Assembly: GCF_039540515.1 (NCBI RefSeq)
Contig: NZ_BAABFA010000015.1
Span: 62,001 to 126,000 of the forward strand
Direction of reading: 5' to 3'
Source: Nemorincola caseinilytica
GTDB taxonomy: Bacteria; Bacteroidota; Bacteroidia; Chitinophagales; Chitinophagaceae
Length of the DNA: 64,000 nucleotides
The notes under the pieces are model-generated. The model ran no database searches. It was not told where the DNA came from and saw only the letters and a list, made by a program, of their open reading frames with translations. Numbering within the stretch: position 1 is the stretch's first letter; each line of letters starts with the position of its first letter. Shown in pieces: positions 59,696-64,000 of the stretch. The translations under genes were made by a program, and so were the position numbers.

Positions 59696-60910
59696 ATGTT
59701 GCAACGTTTTCTTTTCCTGCTGGTATTCGTGGTATCGAGCCAGTTGTATCCGGCACGGTGCTATGCTGTTACCGATCCTGATACAAGCGGGGAGAACTAT
59801 GCGCACCTGCGAATAAGCCTGCTCATTAGCGGCCCCAGCAAAGAATTCTGGTCGGCCTTCGGGCATGGCAGCATACGGGTAATAGATAGTGCCCGTAATA
59901 ATGATGAGCATGACAAGATCTACAATTTCGGAGTGCTGGAGCCGTTCCCGGAAAGCATAATGCACCAGTTCCTTACTAAGCGGGTAAAGGCGTCTTTCGA
60001 TAGTATCACCTATTCGGAGCTTTTGCAGGAATATGCCTTTGCCGGAAGAAGGCTTACGGAATACGAATTTATTCTGACTCCGCAGCAAAAGAAAATGCTC
60101 ATTGTGTACCTGCGCCGTAAGCTCGACTATAACGAGCGATATTACGATTATGATACTTTTCATGATAACTGCAGCACCCGTATCCTCGATCTTTTCCGGA
60201 ATGTGTTCGGAACTGCCTTTGTACCCGGGCCCAGCATGCCTCCCGGGGTAAAGATGACCTTCAGGAACGTTTCTGTGAACAGGTATTGTGCGCCATATGG
60301 AAAATACTGGTTCGGCCTGGGGCTGAACCTGCTTTACGGCCGCCCTGCCGACAAGATAATGCAGGGCTACGATGGCATGTTCCTTTCCACCTATCTGCAA
60401 AAGGGTATGACAGGCGCTACCCTGGCGGGCAAAAAGATATGTACGGGGGAAGGACACGACATATTCAGCGAGACGATAGACTGGTCGCCGGGCCCTAACC
60501 CGCCGCACTGGATAGCATGGATGATAGCGGCGCTGGTAATAGTGTGTTATGTGTTCCCAAGATCTGCGGTTCCGGGGCGCATCATGGGGGGGCTGGTGCT
60601 GCTATCCATAAGTGTGCTGGGATGTTGCATACTGTATACCTGGTGGCTGGACGGCGAACCTGCATGGACCAATAACCTGAATATATTATGGGCCCTGCCT
60701 ACCCATTTCCTTATACCATTCCTGGGGCGTAATGCCAGGCGGTGGTATGCATGTGTGGCGCTTGCGCTGCTGGCAGTGGCCGTGCTGGCAAGCGCAATGC
60801 AGGTACAGTACTTGCCCTTGTTCGAGGTGGGGCCGCTGCTGCTGGCATTGGTATGGATATATAGTAATATGTATCGGAAGAACACACCCGGCAGCGCTGC
60901 GGCGCAATAA
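59696..60910 (+). CDS. DUF4105 membrane protein
   Basis: 404 residues. A signal peptide (to about 22) is followed by the DUF4105 domain with LRISLLISGPSKEFWSAFGH, IYNFGVLEP and the conserved YDTFHDNCSTRILDLFRNVF (about 155-175). Four membrane helices occupy the last 150 residues. DUF4105 belongs to a papain-like (Lnb-type) group with His and Cys that may be catalytic; substrate unknown. It converges on the acyltransferase gene. Confidence 0.82.
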   Translation: MLQRFLFLLVFVVSSQLYPARCYAVTDPDTSGENYAHLRISLLISGPSKEFWSAFGHGSIRVIDSARNNDEHDKIYNFGVLEPFPESIMHQFLTKRVKASFDSITYSELLQEYAFAGRRLTEYEFILTPQQKKMLIVYLRRKLDYNERYYDYDTFHDNCSTRILDLFRNVFGTAFVPGPSMPPGVKMTFRNVSVNRYCAPYGKYWFGLGLNLLYGRPADKIMQGYDGMFLSTYLQKGMTGATLAGKKICTGEGHDIFSETIDWSPGPNPPHWIAWMIAALVIVCYVFPRSAVPGRIMGGLVLLSISVLGCCILYTWWLDGEPAWTNNLNILWALPTHFLIPFLGRNARRWYACVALALLAVAVLASAMQVQYLPLFEVGPLLLALVWIYSNMYRKNTPGSAAAQ

Positions 60911-60925
60911 TACGGCCCATGCTGC

Positions 60926-61660
60926 CTACTGGCGCGCGTGCCTTAGCAGCTCCTTTTCCATTATAGAGTAGGCATGTGCTTTGAGAGCTGGCAGGTCATC
61001 GGTCGTCATGCCATTTACATGTATAGGAGCCAGGTGAAAAGCCCTGTTGCGGCCCGGCCATATCTTCCACCACGCGGTGTGCGGGGCTCTTTTCTCAGCA
61101 TCGGGGAAAATGATGGGCACAATGGGGGTTCCGGTATCTATAGCAAGGCGGAACGCGCCGTCATAAAAATCTTTCAAGGGTCTGTCCGTAGCGTTGAAGG
61201 TACCCTCGGGAAATATGAGAATGCTACCCTCGGTAGCCAGTGTATGGGCCATAGCTGCCATGCTGGCTGCCCTGCTTTCGGGGCTTTTGCGGTCCACTAC
61301 TATTACCACATGCTTATATAGGTAGCCCCATATAGGCACTTTGGTCATTTCTTTTTTGCCCAGGGGTCTGAAATGACCTTTTATTGCCGGGAATATATTT
61401 ATGTCGTCGATGTAGGAAGCATGATTGGCAATGTATATATACCTGCCTTTGGCTGTCTTGTTACGGACCCACAACGGCATACCTGTAAGCCAGGACCATG
61501 TGGTGAAGCTGAGCCTGATGCCCATATTTATCGCTCTTTTTGAGGCTACGGAGCTAAACAGGCTTGCTATGAAATTGAAAGGGTAAGTGGCCATGAAGCA
61601 GATCACGAATGCCAGCAGTGCATATGTGGTGTAGAATAGCTGAAGTATCTTCCTGATCAT
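60926..61660 (-). CDS. 1-acyl-glycerol-3-phosphate acyltransferase (PlsC-like)
   Basis: About 244 residues from the ATG at 61660 (MIRKILQLFYTTYALLAF); the frame is open to 61762. N-terminal membrane segment, then the acyltransferase motifs NHASYIDDINIF (H-x4-D), ILIFPEGTFNATD and PIVPIIFPDA. It would acylate lysophosphatidic acid in phospholipid synthesis at the inner membrane. The C-terminus is short. A related ornithine-lipid acyltransferase role cannot be excluded. Confidence 0.88.
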   Translation of the reverse strand: MIRKILQLFYTTYALLAFVICFMATYPFNFIASLFSSVASKRAINMGIRLSFTTWSWLTGMPLWVRNKTAKGRYIYIANHASYIDDINIFPAIKGHFRPLGKKEMTKVPIWGYLYKHVVIVVDRKSPESRAASMAAMAHTLATEGSILIFPEGTFNATDRPLKDFYDGAFRLAIDTGTPIVPIIFPDAEKRAPHTAWWKIWPGRNRAFHLAPIHVNGMTTDDLPALKAHAYSIMEKELLRHARQ

Positions 61661-61941
61661 TGGGGGCGTTGGGACTGCGATGTGTTCTAGCAGGTGCGTA
61701 CTGTTGTAAAAATAGGTAGTTGGGAGAAGAAAGGAGGGCAAAAAATATGCCCTGTAACTCATTTGCGTGCTTTTAGTTACATCCGGCCCACTAAAAGAGA
61801 GGTAACGAAATCATATTGATATCTTAATGCTGTATTTATATATAATTATTATATAATTTGTCTACGAATATTGGCTTTCCTTTAACTATATTGCGAGACA
61901 CCGTGAAATTGGCGGGTGTGAAACACTCAAATTCTCAGAAT

Positions 61942-64000
61942 ATGAACAAAACGAATATACTGACAAAAGTGTACAGGCAGGTCTTATTGTGCCTGTGTCT
62001 GCTTGTGTTCTTTGCTGTAAAGCCAACGGATGCGCAGGCTTCTACCGTTACCCAGCGGTATATCAATGGGGTGTCCGCGATATCGGGGAGTACGAGTTTT
62101 TGTGCCGGTGCAGCGCCGGGTGGATATGGGTGTAGCTATACAGTAACAAGTTGCACCTCTACTTCGCTTGTAACGTCTAACTACACTCAGACCTTCACTT
62201 CTCAGTGGCAGTTGGATGGTGTGAACGTAGGCGGCGCTTCTTCGGGAACGGCATCGTCGAACGGTACGTTCGCGGCAACAGGGCTGACAACGGCGCAGGC
62301 TAATACTTTTGCGGCGGGTGTTCATACACTTACCTGTGTTTTCACGCCAACGAACAGCCCCTCAGGGATACCATGTGCTACTACGGCTGTTTATACTGCC
62401 ACGCTGGTAATAACAGTGAAATCACCGGCGGCGGCCATAGGTGGGGTGTCGTCGGTCTGTGCCAGTGGGGGAACGGGAACCGTGACGAATACAGGTGTAG
62501 GCGGAGTATGGAGCGTAGTGAACAATACAGGAACTGCAAGTATATCGACAGCCGGGGTGGTAACGGGGAGTACCGCAGGTACGGTGACAGTGTCTTATAA
62601 CACCGGCTGTGCCACGCCAGCCGTAACATCGAAGACCGTGTCGGTCAATGTTTTGCCTACCATATCCGGAACGGCAAGTGTTTGCCAGGGTTCTACCACG
62701 ACCCTGACAGGTTCGCCGGGTGGTGGTACATGGGCGAGCAGTAATGGTACATTGGCAACCGTGGCTGGAGGGGTAGTGTCGGGCCTGTTACCGGGAAACC
62801 CTCTCATATCCTATACATTAGCGGGTTGTTTAAGGACGGCTACGGCAACGGTGAATGCGACACCAACGGCTTTTACTATCAGTCCCTCGTCTGGTAACAC
62901 ATGTCCAGGGGTCTCATCTCAGTTGCTAACGGCAGGCAACTCGCTCGCTCCCGGAAGCACTACGCTGGGCACATTCGTGTCTCAGAATACGCTTTCCACA
63001 TATCCTGCTGTACTGAGCCAGTATTACGGGGGACAGAGGGCACAGTTCCTGGTACTGGCCAGTGAACTACTTAATATGGGATTCGTCAATGGCAGCAGCC
63101 TTACAGGTATCAACTTCGTAGTGGCCTCGCTGGGTGGCGCATATACCAATAACAGTTTGCAGATACGTATCGTTCCTACGGCATTGACGGCGCTATCGGG
63201 TACAGCATTCACTACAGCGGGTATCACTACTGTAAGGAGCGCATCGAACTATACGCCCCAGGTAGGCAACAACATACTAACTTTTACGAGCCCCTATACA
63301 TGGAACGGGACCTCTAACCTGATATTCGACGTTACTTTCGGGAATGGCGTAACGGGAAATACCGGTACGGCGTGTATACAATACTATACTACCACGGCCT
63401 TCAACAGTCACATGTACTACCGCGCAGATGGGACAGCCGGCTCTGCTGCCACTGCTGCGGCTGCAACTACGGCCAGCTTCGCGGCCTCGAATACAAGACC
63501 TACATTCGAGCTTTTCGGTACTAAGGTGGTTGCGCCAGTGTGGACCAATACCAGCGGCCTGTATACCAACGCAGGAGCCACTACCGCATATGTGGGCGGC
63601 ACAATGACCAATACGGTGTATGCATCGCCGGCAGCTACTGCCACATACACTGCCACATCTACCCTGGGCACATGCTCGCGTGCCAGCACAGCCACCATCA
63701 ATGTGAACGTGCCAACAGCAGTGACAGTAAGCACTACCGCAGCTACATGCGGCGCTACTACCATTACTGCCACAGGCGGCACGGGTGGCACTATGTATTT
63801 CCAGGGCACTACATCGAACGGTACTTCTACGGCCACAGCGGTTACTACCGCCAATATCACTACGGCGGGCACCTATTATTTCCGTTCGCTTTCCGGTACA
63901 GGGTGTTGGAGTACGCAGGGGTCCAGAGCGGTGACCCTGCTTACTGCGCCTAACCTGAGCGTACTGAGCACATCCTGTTCTTCGCCATGCCAGAACCTGC
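61942..64000 (+). CDS. N-terminal part of a giant secreted Ig-like/adhesin protein, runs off the window
   Basis: The ATG at 61942 opens a frame with no stop up to base 64000, giving 686 codons with the 3' end missing. A signal peptide (MNKTNILTKVYRQVLLCLCL, cleavage near TDAQA) precedes Ser/Thr/Gly-rich beta modules: bacterial Ig-like units (e.g. TVSYNTGCATPAV and TASVCQGSTTTLTGSPGG, each with a conserved cysteine pair), a longer beta-sandwich with SLTGINFVVASLGGAYTNNS and NLIFDVTFGNGV (about residues 355-500), then further Ig-like units. Many such proteins in this phylum are T9SS cargo with a sorting tail, which would lie beyond the window. Codon use fits the host. Confidence 0.8.
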   Translation, partial: MNKTNILTKVYRQVLLCLCLLVFFAVKPTDAQASTVTQRYINGVSAISGSTSFCAGAAPGGYGCSYTVTSCTSTSLVTSNYTQTFTSQWQLDGVNVGGASSGTASSNGTFAATGLTTAQANTFAAGVHTLTCVFTPTNSPSGIPCATTAVYTATLVITVKSPAAAIGGVSSVCASGGTGTVTNTGVGGVWSVVNNTGTASISTAGVVTGSTAGTVTVSYNTGCATPAVTSKTVSVNVLPTISGTASVCQGSTTTLTGSPGGGTWASSNGTLATVAGGVVSGLLPGNPLISYTLAGCLRTATATVNATPTAFTISPSSGNTCPGVSSQLLTAGNSLAPGSTTLGTFVSQNTLSTYPAVLSQYYGGQRAQFLVLASELLNMGFVNGSSLTGINFVVASLGGAYTNNSLQIRIVPTALTALSGTAFTTAGITTVRSASNYTPQVGNNILTFTSPYTWNGTSNLIFDVTFGNGVTGNTGTACIQYYTTTAFNSHMYYRADGTAGSAATAAAATTASFAASNTRPTFELFGTKVVAPVWTNTSGLYTNAGATTAYVGGTMTNTVYASPAATATYTATSTLGTCSRASTATINVNVPTAVTVSTTAATCGATTITATGGTGGTMYFQGTTSNGTSTATAVTTANITTAGTYYFRSLSGTGCWSTQGSRAVTLLTAPNLSVLSTSCSSPCQNL

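Noticed and set aside
63417..63953. Open frames inside the adhesin region on both strands
   Set aside because: They are out-of-frame shadows of the long reading frame from 61942, produced by its Thr/Ala-rich repetitive codons.
1..64000. tRNA, rRNA, CRISPR arrays and insertion sequences
   Set aside because: The gaps between genes were read for T-loop-like sequence, regularly spaced repeats and transposase motifs; none was found by eye.

Overview
The window looks like chromosomal DNA of a member of the Bacteroidota, most likely a Chitinophagia/Chitinophagaceae-type bacterium. The reasons are: the gldK-gldL-gldM-gldN core of the type IX secretion/gliding machinery; at least two proteins ending in the Y-P-N-P type sorting tail; several large TPR-containing histidine kinases; starts without Shine-Dalgarno sequences; and promoters of the Bacteroidota form TTTG-N18..21-TAnnTTTG. 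Genus and species cannot be read from the sequence. No rRNA, tRNA, insertion sequence or CRISPR array was seen.

Layout. 0-3 kb: isocitrate dehydrogenase, then xerC-hpf. 3-9 kb: a SRPBCC/GyrI fusion, two family 2 glycosyltransferases (one fused to a degenerate sugar-phosphate transferase tail), a small lipoprotein, a T9SS cargo protein and a peroxiredoxin. 9-19 kb: a large TPR hybrid histidine kinase, a GNAT, a T9SS-exported alpha/beta hydrolase with a PKD domain, and an overlapping operon TM2-DUF2752-DUF4870-M48 peptidase. 19-26 kb: a Tmtc-like GT-C/TPR membrane protein with an AlkC-type HEAT repair protein, then an exopolysaccharide-type operon (Gfo/Idh oxidoreductase, lipoprotein, WcaJ-like phosphoglycosyltransferase). 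26-32.5 kb: gldKLMN plus an outer-membrane barrel, preceded by a possible small RNA or attenuator. 32.6-42 kb: rlmN, a pair of secreted YD-repeat proteins, acpP-fabF-rnc, exbB-exbD, and the convergent pair tonB-folC. 42-43 kb: rpsL-rpsG with their own terminator. 43-50 kb: tolC-like, inositol monophosphatase, an AT-rich two-gene insert (AAA ATPase plus a small PD-(D/E)XK-like protein), a GT87-like membrane protein and a DUF2130 protein. 50-54 kb: an OmpA/PD40 protein and a lipobox-bearing TPR histidine kinase. 54-56.5 kb: rplK-rplA-rplJ-rplL, ending in a strong terminator. 56.7-64 kb: an M49 dipeptidyl-peptidase III-like protein, a lipoprotein, a DUF4105 protein, a PlsC-like acyltransferase, and the first 686 codons of a giant secreted Ig-like/adhesin protein that leaves the window.

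How the parts relate. GldL/GldM would form the proton-driven inner-membrane motor and GldK/GldN the periplasmic ring of a T9SS that would export the sorting-tail proteins near 7.5 and 13.8 kb and probably the adhesin at the end. ExbB/ExbD/TonB would energise outer-membrane transport. The glycosyltransferases at 4, 6.6, 19, 22 and 47 kb suggest active surface-polysaccharide or glycoprotein synthesis. Translation genes are unusually scattered: xerC-hpf, rpsL-rpsG and rplKAJL each stand alone, without the tuf, fusA, secE-nusG or rpoBC neighbours common in this phylum.

The strongest candidate for an undescribed system is the AT-rich pair at 45383-47222. Its ATPase and putative nuclease overlap by 11 bases and sit between ordinary housekeeping genes, as a small mobile defence module might.
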